Source: RUG695 sp050943135 (GTDB taxonomy: Bacteria; Planctomycetota; Planctomycetia; Pirellulales; Thermoguttaceae). Taken from it: a DNA stretch of 64,000 nucleotides. The position numbers and the translations under genes were made by a program. Position 1 is the first letter of the stretch; each line of letters begins with the position of its first letter. The notes beneath the pieces are model-generated. The model searched no databases, was not told the DNA's origin, and saw only the letters and a program-made list of their open reading frames with translations. Below are positions 43,063 through 52,225 of this stretch, in pieces. The DNA is taken from the NCBI GenBank assembly GCA_050943135.1, contig JBMNOP010000010.1, positions 41,657-105,656 on the forward strand. The letters run 5' to 3'.

Positions 43063-44427
43063 ATGAGTTCCGATCCAGCCATGGCTCGGCGTGTTGTAGT
43101 TACCGGGATGGGGGTTGTCAGCTCCTTGGGGTTGACACTCGATGACTTTTGGAACGCCTGTGTCGGGCGCGTCAGTGGTGTGCGCCCCTACGATGTCGGC
43201 GGCGAACAACCGCTTCCGATACGTTGCGCGGCTCCGGTCGACCTTTTTACCGGCGACATTGCCGATTTCGGTGAACTTGAAGGGTCGCTCAAAAAGGATC
43301 TCCGTAAATCCCTGAAACTGATGTCCCGGGAAATCCAGATGGGGGTCGCCTCGGCCCAGCGCGCCATTGCCGACGCGCGGATTGGTCTCGGCGACCTCGA
43401 TCCCGCCCGTGTGGGGGTTTCCTACGGGGCCGATTACATCATCACGACGATCGCCGAACTCTCTGAGGGGGTCATGTCTTGCCTGGGAGAGGACGGCTTT
43501 GATTTTTCCCTCTGGCCGAGTCGGGGGATGACCAAGATGACCCCGCTCTGGCAACTAAAATTTCTCACCAACATGATCACGAGCCACCTGTCGATCCTGA
43601 ACCAGTTTCGAGGGCTCGGGTGCAACGTGACGAATCGGGAATCCTCGATCAGCACCATCGTTGGAGAGTCTGTGGAAATTATCCGCCGTGGCCATGTCGA
43701 CGTTATGGTCGTCGGTGCCACGGGGAGTCGCCTCCACCCCTTGCAGATCGTTTCGTCGGTCAGAAACGAATCGACTGCTTCCGGCGACGAGTTTCCCCCC
43801 GAAGAGTTAAGCCGTCCGTACGATCTGCGGCGGGTCGGCGCGGTCCTCGGCGAAGGGGCCGGCGCATTGGTCCTCGAAGATTTCGAACATGCCCGGAAAC
43901 GCGGCGTACCCATCTACGCCGAAGTTCTTGGCGGCGCCAACAGCGCGGTGTTGACGCCGGATTCCGATCCGGGTTCGGGTCGTTATTTCGAGTTTGACTC
44001 GTTTGCCAACCTGGAAGAGTCGATGACGCTCACTCTCCGACGTCTTTGCGAGAAGGTTGGTCGTTCGTTCGATTCGGTTGGTCATATCAACGGGCAAGGC
44101 GCCGCGACACCGGTTGCCGACGCCGCCGAGTCTTCCGCGATCCGAGCCGCGTTTGGTGACCTCGCCGCCCGCATTCCGCTGACGACCATCAAAGGGCATA
44201 CCGGCAATTCCGGCGCGGGCGGCAATGCCGCCGATTTGATCGCGTCGGTCCTGGCCCTCAAGAACGGGGTCCTGTTCCCCATCCTCAACAATACTGACGA
44301 TGATCCCGCCTGTCCGATTTTTCCGGTTAGAAGCGACGGGGTTGCGCCAGGCGATTCCTTTATCAAAACCGGATGTCATCCGTTTGGTCAGACGTCGGCT
44401 GTCTGGGTTTGTCGCTGTGAATCTTGA
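43063..44427 (+). CDS. KAS II-like protein lacking catalytic residues
   Basis: 454 residues, with the beta-ketoacyl-ACP synthase fold clear in VVVTGMGVVSSLG, VGVSYGAD, RGHVDVMVVGAT and LGEGAGALVLEDFEHA. All three active-site positions are changed. The segment NRESSISTIVGE aligns with the usual ACASGAHAIGE, putting Glu193 at the nucleophilic Cys. INGQGAATP replaces NAHGT(S/G)TP, so Gln345 replaces the first His. KGHTGNSGAGG replaces KxxTGHxxGAAG, so Asn382 replaces the second. It cannot act as a condensing enzyme by the known mechanism. It may be a chain-length-factor-like partner or have a different role. It lies directly before tRNA-His and glgA. Confidence 0.85.
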   Translation: MSSDPAMARRVVVTGMGVVSSLGLTLDDFWNACVGRVSGVRPYDVGGEQPLPIRCAAPVDLFTGDIADFGELEGSLKKDLRKSLKLMSREIQMGVASAQRAIADARIGLGDLDPARVGVSYGADYIITTIAELSEGVMSCLGEDGFDFSLWPSRGMTKMTPLWQLKFLTNMITSHLSILNQFRGLGCNVTNRESSISTIVGESVEIIRRGHVDVMVVGATGSRLHPLQIVSSVRNESTASGDEFPPEELSRPYDLRRVGAVLGEGAGALVLEDFEHARKRGVPIYAEVLGGANSAVLTPDSDPGSGRYFEFDSFANLEESMTLTLRRLCEKVGRSFDSVGHINGQGAATPVADAAESSAIRAAFGDLAARIPLTTIKGHTGNSGAGGNAADLIASVLALKNGVLFPILNNTDDDPACPIFPVRSDGVAPGDSFIKTGCHPFGQTSAVWVCRCES

Positions 44428-44437
44428 CGTCCGTCTC

Positions 44438-44465
44438 TTGACCATTCCCGAAAAACGAGTAAACT
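44438..44465 (+). promoter_or_regulatory. tRNA-His promoter
   Basis: TTGACC (44438-44443), 16-nt spacer, TAAACT (44460-44465), ending 23 bases before the tRNA. Confidence 0.65.
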
Positions 44466-44488
44466 GAAAGCAGATCCGTTAGGGTTGT

Positions 44489-44563
44489 GGTGGTCGTAGC
44501 TCAGTTGGCTAGAGCATCGGATTGTGGCTCCGAAGGTCGTGGGTTCGAGCCCCATTGACCACC
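44489..44563 (+). tRNA. tRNA-His (anticodon GTG)
   Basis: Acceptor GTGGTCG pairs with TGACCAC. The extra G at -1 (44489) faces the C discriminator at 44563, as required for tRNA-His. The anticodon loop is TTGTGGC on TCGGA/TCCGA. CCA is not encoded. Confidence 0.95.
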
Positions 44564-44588
44564 CTTTCTTTTTCTCAGGGGGGTTTTT

Positions 44589-46136
44589 ATGAATATTGTC
44601 TTTGTATCGAGTGAGGCGGTTCCGTTTGCAAAAACAGGTGGGTTGGCCGATGTTTGCGGCGCGCTTCCTGTTGCCCTGGAAAAATTAGGTCATCAGGTTT
44701 CCGTCTTTCTTCCGGCCTACCGGCAAATCTACGATGCCGGTATTCCGATCGAGACGATGGGGATCGGCTATTGTGTTCCGGTCGGGACGCGCGAAGTCTG
44801 GGGGGAAGTCCTCAAAAGTACTCTTCCGAACAGTAACGTGCCGGTCTATTTTATGCGGCATGACCGTTACTTCTTCCGGGACGGGCTTTACAATTCCGAC
44901 GGTGTCGACTACCAAGACAACTGTGAACGTTTTGTTTTCTTTACCCGTTCGGTCTTCCGTGCCGTTGAACTGCTCAATATCGATGTCGACATTCTCCATG
45001 CCAACGACTGGCAGACGGGGTTGATCCCCGCCTATCTCGCGACGGTCTATCAGAACGGTCGGGCGATCGGTAGCCGGACCGAACTTTTCGGTTCCGACAT
45101 CCCGACGACCCCCATGCCGGAAAACTGGAGTTCGCGTTTCTGGAACAAGGTCAGGTCGGTATTCACAGTCCACAACTTGCGCCATCAGGGCCGCTTTATG
45201 CAGCAGGAGATGGATCTGACCGGGATCGATTGGAAATATTTCACATTCGACAAAATGGAATTCTATGGGCAGCTCAACCTGCTCAAAACGGGGATCACCT
45301 TTGCCGACGCCATTACGACCGTCAGTCCCGAGTATGCCAAAGAGATCCAGACCGAAGATTTTGGCGAAAGCCTGCAAGGGGTACTCCGGTATCGGAGCGA
45401 GTCGATTTGGGGGATCCTCAATGGGATCGATACCAACGAATGGAATCCCGAAACCGACCAAAACATTGCGGCGACTTACAATGTCGAGACGGTCTTCGAG
45501 AAGAAGCCTCTCAACAAAGCTGCCCTGCAGCGCGAATGTCATCTGCCCGAATTGCCCGACGTCCCGCTGTTGGGGGCTGTCAGCCGGTTCGACTGGCAAA
45601 AAGGGCTCGACCTCGTCGCCGACATTATCCCGCACTTCGTCGAGTCGCGTGGGGCTCAGTTTGTGATTCTCGGCACGGGAGAGGCCGACCTGGAACGGCG
45701 GTTCACCGAATTGGCCGCCCGCTATCCCAACAACGTGGCGGCGCTTATCGAATTCAGCGCACCGTTGTCGCACCGAGTCGAAGCCGGTTTGGACATCTTC
45801 CTCATGCCGAGCCGATACGAGCCGTGTGGGTTGAATCAGATGTACAGCCACCGTTATGGTACGCTCCCCCTGGTTCGCCATACGGGCGGTCTGGCCGACA
45901 CGGTCGTCGGTGCCTCGGACGAGACGATCGCCAACAAGACGGCCAACGGTTTTATGTCATACTGGGGAACCGCCGACGACCTCCGGAAGACGGTTACCTG
46001 GGCGATTCATTGCTACGACGAGCGCCAAGAGGCTTGGCGCCAGATGGTTCAGACGGCCATGCAAATCGACCATTCCTGGAAGAAGAGCGCAAATCGCTAT
46101 GCCGACCTCTACAAGCAAATCCTTCTGATCGGGTAA
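44589..46136 (+). CDS. glgA: Glycogen synthase
   Basis: 515 residues. The ADP-glucose-binding KTGGLADV is at 15-22, preceded by VSSEAVPFA. The C-terminal half has ILGTGEADLE and the conserved FLMPSRYEPCGLNQMYSHRYG with the family Glu and Cys. It adds glucose from ADP-glucose to the growing alpha-1,4-glucan. Length is within the normal 475-550. No other glycogen genes (glgC, glgB) are beside it. It follows tRNA-His by 25 bases and ends with a strong terminator next to a second group II intron fragment. Confidence 0.95.
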   Translation: MNIVFVSSEAVPFAKTGGLADVCGALPVALEKLGHQVSVFLPAYRQIYDAGIPIETMGIGYCVPVGTREVWGEVLKSTLPNSNVPVYFMRHDRYFFRDGLYNSDGVDYQDNCERFVFFTRSVFRAVELLNIDVDILHANDWQTGLIPAYLATVYQNGRAIGSRTELFGSDIPTTPMPENWSSRFWNKVRSVFTVHNLRHQGRFMQQEMDLTGIDWKYFTFDKMEFYGQLNLLKTGITFADAITTVSPEYAKEIQTEDFGESLQGVLRYRSESIWGILNGIDTNEWNPETDQNIAATYNVETVFEKKPLNKAALQRECHLPELPDVPLLGAVSRFDWQKGLDLVADIIPHFVESRGAQFVILGTGEADLERRFTELAARYPNNVAALIEFSAPLSHRVEAGLDIFLMPSRYEPCGLNQMYSHRYGTLPLVRHTGGLADTVVGASDETIANKTANGFMSYWGTADDLRKTVTWAIHCYDERQEAWRQMVQTAMQIDHSWKKSANRYADLYKQILLIG

Positions 46137-46165
46137 CACATTGCTTTCAAAACGTTCCCGAAAAT

Positions 46166-46206
46166 AAAAGAACCCTCTCTCCTTTCGGTGGAGAGAGGGT
46201 TCTTTT
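46166..46206 (+). terminator. glgA terminator
   Basis: A 17-base stem, 46166-46182 with 46190-46206, ends in TTCTTTT. The intron-like GTGTGCCC starts two bases later. Confidence 0.85.
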
Positions 46207-46208
46207 GT

Positions 46209-46317
46209 GTGTGCCCGGCAGCGCGCGTTCCTTGCGGGTGAGTTCCGGATCGGCCCGGTAGCGGAAAGGATACCAGCGAAGGCAAGAGGGGCGTCGCAAG
46301 GCGGAGTCCGACGGTTT
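46209..46317 (+). mobile_element. 5' fragment of a second group II intron relic
   Basis: Starts GTGTGCCCGGCA, identical in its first 12 bases to the relic at 28390, then shares GCCCGGT, AAGGATACCA and CGAAGG at matching offsets. It ends near GCAAGGCGGAGTCCGAC, parallel to the 3' zone of the first copy but without domains V and VI. Both copies sit directly after terminators. Confidence 0.5.
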
Positions 46318-46332
46318 TTTTATGGGGTCGGG

Positions 46333-48750
46333 TTACTCCTTGTATCGATACGCGAACCGGCCGTTGGGGGCGGTGTCACCGTTTTCGTAGAAATCGAGGA
46401 CATCGCCGTCGGCCTGCATGTTGTCGGACCACTTGAAGCGGATATTGACATTCGTCGCAAGGGAACGGATCGCTGTACGAGGCACCGAAAGCATCAGGCG
46501 CTTACCGCGGGCGTAGCGCGGAACTTGGGCGATTTCGGTCCATTCCCATTGGCCGTCTTTTCCGGAATACTTTTTCAGAAGGGCAGACTCTTTGGTCTGT
46601 TCGACCATATACGAAAACCCTTTCCAGTTCGGGTCTTTCGATTTTTTCGCCGTGCCGATGAAAAGACGCATCCAGTTCGGCGAGCTGTAGTTGGTAAGCG
46701 GCTCGGCCGTCTCGACGTAGAAGTAGAGGTTTTCGGCATCGCGGGCGACTTTACACAGAAGGATGTCGTTGCGTCCCGTCGCGTTGGTGTAGTGGGTGCC
46801 GCCGTAACCGGCGAAATCTCGGTGCATGGTGTCGCCGGAATAGTCTCGGTAATCCGGCCCGACATCATTCCACTGCGACCAGTCTCCGGCCAAGTCGATC
46901 GTCTTGGGAGGAGAAGGGGCAGGGAGTTTCCGCGTTCCCTTAAATTTCCGAACGTTGGCGACCAGCTGCATGTAGAACGTGTCCATCAGCTTTCCGCGTT
47001 CCGGTTCGCAGTCACGGCTGAACTCTTCGTTGTACTGGTCGGGGAACGCGTTCGGCAACTGCTGCCACACGTCGTGCCGACCGGCCACCCACTCGTTCCA
47101 ACCGGTGACGAAAACGAAGTCGGGGTCGAGTTCAAACGCTCGACTCCATTGCTGCGAAAAGTTCCCCCCTGCCAGAAAAGCGTCGGGTTCGGTCGAGACA
47201 GGGTCGCCGACCCGGTATCCTCGTCCGAAAACATTTCGGTCATTCATCGCATGCAAACCGGGCGGACCGTTGAACGGGTCGAGCGTATGATTTTGTGCCA
47301 CGCCGACCGCTACCATTTCGAAAGAGCCGTCGTCGCGCTCGACATACCCATGTTGCGGATAAACTTCAAGCCAGCCCCAATGGTCGGGACGCTTCGGCCC
47401 GCCGGTATAGGAGGGTTGGCCGGGTCGAAATGTGAAAAATCCGAGGATCTCTTCAAATTCTTGACGTTCTTCCCCTTTTGCATTCGGGAGGAGTCGGCTG
47501 ATCGCGTCGGGATCGGCGTAAATCAACGGTTTACCGTTCCAGTAATACCAGAGTTCCGGGTGAACCCCTTTCTTATAGATGTCACGATAGAGTTGTCGGA
47601 TCGAGACGGCGGTATAGTCGAGCGAGGTGAAGGGGAGCATGAACGCGACCTTCGGCGTACGGACCCCGTCGGCACGTGCTCGGGCCCAGGTCTCCAGCAA
47701 GGGAATCGTCGAATCCATCCAGGTCAGCGTACCGTTGGTGGCATCGAAAATCGCGGCATCGATTCCCGCATCGGCAAGCATTTCGGCATGTTTGCGCAGA
47801 ATCCACGGGTCACAGGTCGTATAGAACCCGAAAAGAGGTTCCCCCCAATGGTGGGGCGCAAAAAGCGGGCCCCATGCGGGATGGTCGATGTTACCGACCG
47901 CGTCGGGATGCTCGGTGATAATTTTGGTGACATTCCACGGACCATAGGTGTTCCCGGCGGTCTTTTGCGTACGCGCCATCTCGTGCCAGGTCCAGTAAAA
48001 GATGCCGACCTGTTTTCCGGACCGGAGCGGACCGGTATCGGAATGGTTCGGCAATTCGCGTCCGAGTTCGTCGATCGCGTCCCAGGTGTCGGGCATCACG
48101 TCTTTTTCGGCGAGCTCGGGACGATCTTCCGGTTCGGGCGGGGAGGTTGTCGGGAGGCTTGCGAACCGTTCGTACTCTTCAGGGGTTCCGGCAAACGGAA
48201 ACGCGGACGGAAACAGGAGACTGAATTCCCAGCAGCCGTCGGTGAGTTCTTCCCCATTAAAGAATGCCCGGACATTCGGAATCGATTCCGGAGATTTCCA
48301 GAGCCCGACCTGTTCGCGTGCCTGCCCGGCGATCCAGAGATAGGTTCCCGGTTTGAGTTTCGCGCGAAGTGTCAGGGAAGAATTGTCGGGGAAATCGACG
48401 AACGTTTCGCTTGCCAATGGTTTTTCGGAAAGGGTCGTTTCCGGATCCCCTTTCCAGCGGAAGATTTTGATGGTCAGATCTCCGAAATTGTTGGAATAGC
48501 TCGGGGCCTGAACCGAGATTCCCCTGAGGGGAATTTCGGTTTTGAAAAGACAGGCGGCTTCGTCCCCCTCGCGTAAACGTTGCGGGGTATGGTTTTTCGG
48601 ATTCCAAGAGAGGGCGAGCGACATCGTGTACCCGTCCTTTGGGAGGTCTCCTTTCGAGCCCGAGGCGGCAGACACGAAAGAGGGTGTTGTGAGAAGCGTT
48701 GCCGAAAGCGACAGGAAGAGAACGATATCTAAAAGGCGGGAAGGTTTCAT
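46333..48750 (-). CDS. Secreted GH99-like glycoside hydrolase candidate
   Basis: 805 residues with a signal peptide ending near VSA-AS. After a beta-rich N-terminal part (about 40-190), a TIM-barrel-like region begins at QVGIFYWTWHEM, with DPWILRKHAEMLADAGIDAAIFDATNG, GKPLIYADPDA, GWLEVYPQ and VFVTGWNEWVAG. This layout is seen in GH71/GH99-like and WbsX-type proteins. The last 150 residues (DLAGDWSQWNDVGPDYRDY then YFYVETAEPLT) resemble a CBM9-type carbohydrate-binding domain. Extracellular polysaccharide cleavage is inferred; catalytic residues cannot be assigned safely. It starts 24 bases after the NifU stop. Confidence 0.7.
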   Translation of the reverse strand: MKPSRLLDIVLFLSLSATLLTTPSFVSAASGSKGDLPKDGYTMSLALSWNPKNHTPQRLREGDEAACLFKTEIPLRGISVQAPSYSNNFGDLTIKIFRWKGDPETTLSEKPLASETFVDFPDNSSLTLRAKLKPGTYLWIAGQAREQVGLWKSPESIPNVRAFFNGEELTDGCWEFSLLFPSAFPFAGTPEEYERFASLPTTSPPEPEDRPELAEKDVMPDTWDAIDELGRELPNHSDTGPLRSGKQVGIFYWTWHEMARTQKTAGNTYGPWNVTKIITEHPDAVGNIDHPAWGPLFAPHHWGEPLFGFYTTCDPWILRKHAEMLADAGIDAAIFDATNGTLTWMDSTIPLLETWARARADGVRTPKVAFMLPFTSLDYTAVSIRQLYRDIYKKGVHPELWYYWNGKPLIYADPDAISRLLPNAKGEERQEFEEILGFFTFRPGQPSYTGGPKRPDHWGWLEVYPQHGYVERDDGSFEMVAVGVAQNHTLDPFNGPPGLHAMNDRNVFGRGYRVGDPVSTEPDAFLAGGNFSQQWSRAFELDPDFVFVTGWNEWVAGRHDVWQQLPNAFPDQYNEEFSRDCEPERGKLMDTFYMQLVANVRKFKGTRKLPAPSPPKTIDLAGDWSQWNDVGPDYRDYSGDTMHRDFAGYGGTHYTNATGRNDILLCKVARDAENLYFYVETAEPLTNYSSPNWMRLFIGTAKKSKDPNWKGFSYMVEQTKESALLKKYSGKDGQWEWTEIAQVPRYARGKRLMLSVPRTAIRSLATNVNIRFKWSDNMQADGDVLDFYENGDTAPNGRFAYRYKE

Positions 48751-48774
48751 TTTAGGTATCCGAACTGTTTACCG

Positions 48775-49755
48775 TTAAACTTGAACGACCCTGATTTTTT
48801 CGCTGACCAAGGTTTTGAGTGTGTCCTCGACGAGGAACCGAAGCGTTTGTGTGGCCGATTCGCAATCGGCGCACGCTCCCCGTAACGAAACGAGGAGCAA
48901 ATCCCCCTTAATGTCGATGATTTCGATGTCGCCGCCGTCATTATGCAGGATGGGACGGATCGTCTCGTCGATCACCTTTTCGATTTTTTTGGCGAGCTGA
49001 TACGGGGAAAGTTCCTCGGGGTTGGTTGCCGGGGCAGTCGATTTCGCGGTCTCGGCGGAAGCAGAGAGAACCGTCAGCGGAACGAACGATGGTGTGGCGG
49101 TCTTGTCTTTTCCCCAGATGTCGTCGAGGATATCTTGCAGGCCCCCGGGCGCATAACGGCAGGCGCCGCACGCACCGCCGGCTTTGATCGCGCCGGTGAG
49201 CTCTTCGACCGTGTGCAAATCGAGTTCTTTGATTTTGCGGCGGATATACGGTTCGGTCAGTCCGAAGCACTTGCAGGTGATCCGCCCTTCATCCTGTTTT
49301 TCGTCGGTCAGTTCGATCCCCAGCGCGGCCAGGTCGACCCCACGCTTCTTGGCCCAGTCGACGACCGCCGCCTGGAGCGCCTCGGCCCCCATCACCGAGC
49401 AGTGAACCTTCTGTTGCGGAAGGCCGTCGAGAAATTCGACAATGTCGGTGTTCGTGATTTTCAGCGCTTCGATCGGTGTGACTTTTCGATCCTCGATGAT
49501 GCAGCAAAGCGCCTCGGAAGCGGCAATGGCGGAAGTGCAGCCGAACGTCAGGTAACGGGTTTCGACGATCTTGTCTTTGAGAGGGTCTTCGTTCCTCTCG
49601 ACACGGAACGAGAACTTGAGCGCATCGCCACAGGCAATCGAACCGTGTTCGCCGACCCCGTCCGGATTTTCTATTTCGCCCAAATGGGTTCCCGGCTTCC
49701 TATGAACCGCATCGAGGAACAGTTGTTTTGTTTTTTCGCTATATTCCCAACCCAT
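48775..49755 (-). CDS. nifU: Full-length NifU-type iron-sulfur scaffold
   Basis: 326 residues from the ATG at 49755, with AGGAG upstream; a longer frame to 50043 is not supported. Three parts are present: an IscU-like domain with Cys42, Cys73 and Cys119, a central BFD-like [2Fe-2S] domain with Cys161, Cys163, Cys196 and Cys199, and a C-terminal NifU domain with CADC at 295-298. It assembles Fe-S clusters. No nitrogenase genes or nifS are nearby, so a general role in cluster assembly is likely. The gene is followed closely by the GH-like gene. Confidence 0.92.
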   Translation of the reverse strand: MGWEYSEKTKQLFLDAVHRKPGTHLGEIENPDGVGEHGSIACGDALKFSFRVERNEDPLKDKIVETRYLTFGCTSAIAASEALCCIIEDRKVTPIEALKITNTDIVEFLDGLPQQKVHCSVMGAEALQAAVVDWAKKRGVDLAALGIELTDEKQDEGRITCKCFGLTEPYIRRKIKELDLHTVEELTGAIKAGGACGACRYAPGGLQDILDDIWGKDKTATPSFVPLTVLSASAETAKSTAPATNPEELSPYQLAKKIEKVIDETIRPILHNDGGDIEIIDIKGDLLLVSLRGACADCESATQTLRFLVEDTLKTLVSEKIRVVQV

Positions 49756-50152
49756 CGTGAATGGATCTCCTCTGATGTTTCCGAGTTCGGAAACCCTTCT
49801 TTGGTATTGTCGCCGTAGGCCATGATTCCCCCGAAGATCGGGCGGAATGCGAAGCTTTCGATGGAAGATGCCGTCGGTTACCGCCAGCGCAACCGAGCCG
49901 CGCCCATTATACCACGAGCGGCCCGGAAGTGAAGAGTTCGCCCCCTTCGGCGCGAGGTCAAACACGGTTTTCGGATGGATATCGTCTGGTGATAATGGGG
50001 GGCGAAACGCGTACGGGGCGAAAAAATGGGAGAAACACCGCAAGATGGAGGGTCGCCCATCCGTTTTTTATCGTTCCGGTGTTTCAAAGAGCCGGGAAAC
50101 GTCGAGTCGGTTACCGCCCCGCGGCCTTTTTCCCGTCTTTCGGTTCCGGTCG

Positions 50153-50944
50153 CTATCCGAGCGCCACGTCGAGCGCCATCATCACCGTGAACCCGATGGC
50201 GAACATAATGACACCGATGTTGGAATGCTCTCCCTGCGACATTTCCGGAATCAGCTCTTCGACGACCACATAGAGCATGGCGCCGGCCGCAAACGAAAGG
50301 AAATAGGGAAGAGTCGGTCCGATGATCGGGAAAGCCGCAATCGTCAGAAGTGCGGCGGCGGGTTCGACGGCCCCCGAAAGGACTCCGGCCCGAAACGCCC
50401 GGCTCCGACTCTCTCCTTTCGCCCGAAGCGGCAGCGAAACAATAGCTCCTTCCGGGAAATTCTGGATAGCGATCCCTATCGAGAGTGCCAGGGCCGCACT
50501 TGCCGTGATGCCGGTCTGACCCGCCAGGTAGGCCGCGTAGAGCACGCCGACCGCCATCCCCTCCGGAATGTTATGGATTGTAACGGCCAGAACCAACATC
50601 GTTGTTTTTTTGAGCCGACTTTTCGGGCCTTCCACTTCTTCGGCATACAGATGAAGGTGCGGTGTGACACAGTCGAGCAGGAGAAGAAAGGCGATTCCGA
50701 GCAGGAAACCGATGGCCGCGGGAAGGAATGCCAATTTTCCCATCGAGTCGGACCGTTCGATGGCGGGGATCAGCAGGCTCCAGATCGAGGCGGCGACCAT
50801 AACACCTGCCGCAAAACCGGTGAAGATACGTTGTGTCCTCCGCTTCAAATCATGGCTTGTCAGAAAAACGGCCGCGGCGCCCGCCGTCGTCCCGAAGAGG
50901 GGGATCGCAAGGCCCCAAATGGTATTGATGACTTCGCTTCTCAT
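50153..50944 (-). CDS. ZIP-family metal transporter
   Basis: 263 residues from the ATG at 50944; a GTG at 50956 is also in frame. About eight membrane segments are present. The metal-path motif HNIPEGMAVG (with His, Asn, Pro, Glu) and the later NFPEGAIVSLPL match the GufA-like ZIP branch. The start, IPLFGTTAGAAAVFL, also fits. ZIP proteins move zinc or other divalent metals into the cytoplasm. There is no visible metal-responsive site upstream. Confidence 0.92.
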   Translation of the reverse strand: MRSEVINTIWGLAIPLFGTTAGAAAVFLTSHDLKRRTQRIFTGFAAGVMVAASIWSLLIPAIERSDSMGKLAFLPAAIGFLLGIAFLLLLDCVTPHLHLYAEEVEGPKSRLKKTTMLVLAVTIHNIPEGMAVGVLYAAYLAGQTGITASAALALSIGIAIQNFPEGAIVSLPLRAKGESRSRAFRAGVLSGAVEPAAALLTIAAFPIIGPTLPYFLSFAAGAMLYVVVEELIPEMSQGEHSNIGVIMFAIGFTVMMALDVALG

Positions 50945-51029
50945 TATTGTTTTCACCCGAGGAGTTCAGCTCGGGCGCTCCCGGGTCGTCTCTTTGATTT
51001 TTCCACCTTTCAAAGCTTCCCCTTATCCT

Positions 51030-51323
51030 TCACCTAACTAAAATATATCGCTTTTGGTTTGATTTTGTAACCGGTATCTGGTGATTTTCCGCAAAAATCG
51101 GGATTCTCGGAGGCGGAGACGTAAAAAAACCGTCTCCGCTACCCGAAGATAGCGGAGACGGAACGAAAGAGTAATTCGACCAGAGTATTCGAACTACGCC
51201 ATCAATGATAATCACATCATCAATCCCGTCAACCCCTTGACATCCATAATTCGGTGGATCACCATATGCTCCGTGGCCTCGATCCTCCGACCTATTATCC
51301 GGATACGTACCGGGAGGCCACAT
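51030..51323 (-). CDS. Small open frame with strong ribosome binding site
   Basis: 97 residues. AAGGAGG lies eight to ten bases before the ATG, unusually strong for this window. A Asp-rich stretch (GVDGIDDVIIIDGVVRIL) is visible but no family. A terminator hairpin at 51130-51161 lies inside the frame, so only about 55 codons would be transcribed whole. It may be a degraded or frameshifted gene of the orphan unit that starts at the duplicated promoter near 51870. Confidence 0.25.
   Translation of the reverse strand: MWPPGTYPDNRSEDRGHGAYGDPPNYGCQGVDGIDDVIIIDGVVRILWSNYSFVPSPLSSGSGDGFFTSPPPRIPIFAENHQIPVTKSNQKRYILVR
51123..51161 (-). terminator. Orphan terminator on the minus strand
   Basis: Perfect 12-base arms CCGTCTCCGCTA and TAGCGGAGACGG (51130-51141, 51150-51161) followed on the minus strand by seven T. 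Confidence 0.8.
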
Positions 51324-51851
51324 CGATTCCCCCTCCTTTATGTGGCTGTTGGGGGGGTTATGCCGAGCCTTGTCTCTACCGGTTCTCGCGATGTTCGGTT
51401 ACGACAGACTCGGCGCCGTGGTCACGATATCTCCGGGTGGTTCCGAGGTCGGAAGTCCCACGAATCCGACCCGCCTGCATTTCTCCCTTTATGAATCTGA
51501 AATACACTTGGAATCTTTTAGCGGAAGTTCTATTCTTTCCGGGAGCCTGAGGTTCAAGACATTGACAAAGGAAAGGCTCGAAGTCCTTACGGGTTCGGGC
51601 AGAAGGTCTCAATATCGTCACAAGCCATCGCGACCGAGGGATACTCCATGCCTCTGTTTTATTCATAATCCTTACGACGGTAAGACACCTGCGGCCTTGG
51701 CAGCGGGTACCACGTCCGTTGCGGGAGCCGTTGTGACGGAGATAAGCGTTGACAAAGGGGCTCGCGGAAACGATGACCGAGGATCGGCAAAAGTTTTGAT
51801 TTTGGGCACCGCACGCCGGGAAGGGCCGTTTGCGCCACCGATAGGGGGTGC
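51324..51851. other. Region without an intact gene
   Basis: About 530 bases between the duplicated promoter and the small frame. Open frames of 170-210 codons exist on both strands but have no ribosome binding site, no domain and no sensible composition. It may hold a non-coding RNA or a gene wreck. Confidence 0.5.
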
Positions 51852-51907
51852 AAACAGACGAACAAACCGATTTTACCAAAATCGAACACCGGATCAACGG
51901 CTGTTTT
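51852..51907 (-). repeat. Left copy of a duplicated promoter repeat
   Basis: Shares a 21-base identical core (51861-51881) with 55964-55984; after it, 20 of the next 27 bases match and all seven differences are transitions. On the minus strand it carries TTGATC (51892-51897), 16 nt and TAAAAT (51870-51875). Confidence 0.75.
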
Positions 51908-52225
51908 CATATATTGTCGAGCGATTTTCAAAACATTTTTGCGTTGATAATTTGGGCAAGAGAAACATGCTCGCGAATTGACGCTGTCGAAAGAAGTCCG
52001 GAAAATTCAAAACGAGACATAGTGTGATTGAGTGGGATGGTGCAAAGTTCTTGCGTTGGGAGAACGAAACTGTGTATAAGGTATAAAATAACCGCCCCGG
52101 GGAAGAGGGAAGAAGGGGGCAGGTTCGGGCCATAACCCGTTTTCCCGCAGTATGGGCGGCTCCGCCACACCCCGAACGGTGGGGCCGCCCACTTGCGAAA
52201 GGCGGGCGGCGGGGTGGGGGTGAAC

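Noticed and set aside
46207..48576. A 789-codon plus-strand frame opposite the GH99-like gene
   Set aside because: It starts inside the terminator/intron fragment and lacks any recognisable domain; the minus strand has a signal peptide and folded domains.
48775..49755. NifU as evidence of nitrogen fixation
   Set aside because: No nif structural genes or nifS are nearby; full-length NifU also serves general Fe-S cluster assembly.
51340..51981. A 213-codon plus-strand frame
   Set aside because: No ribosome binding site, no domain, and it runs through the promoter repeat copy that points the other way.
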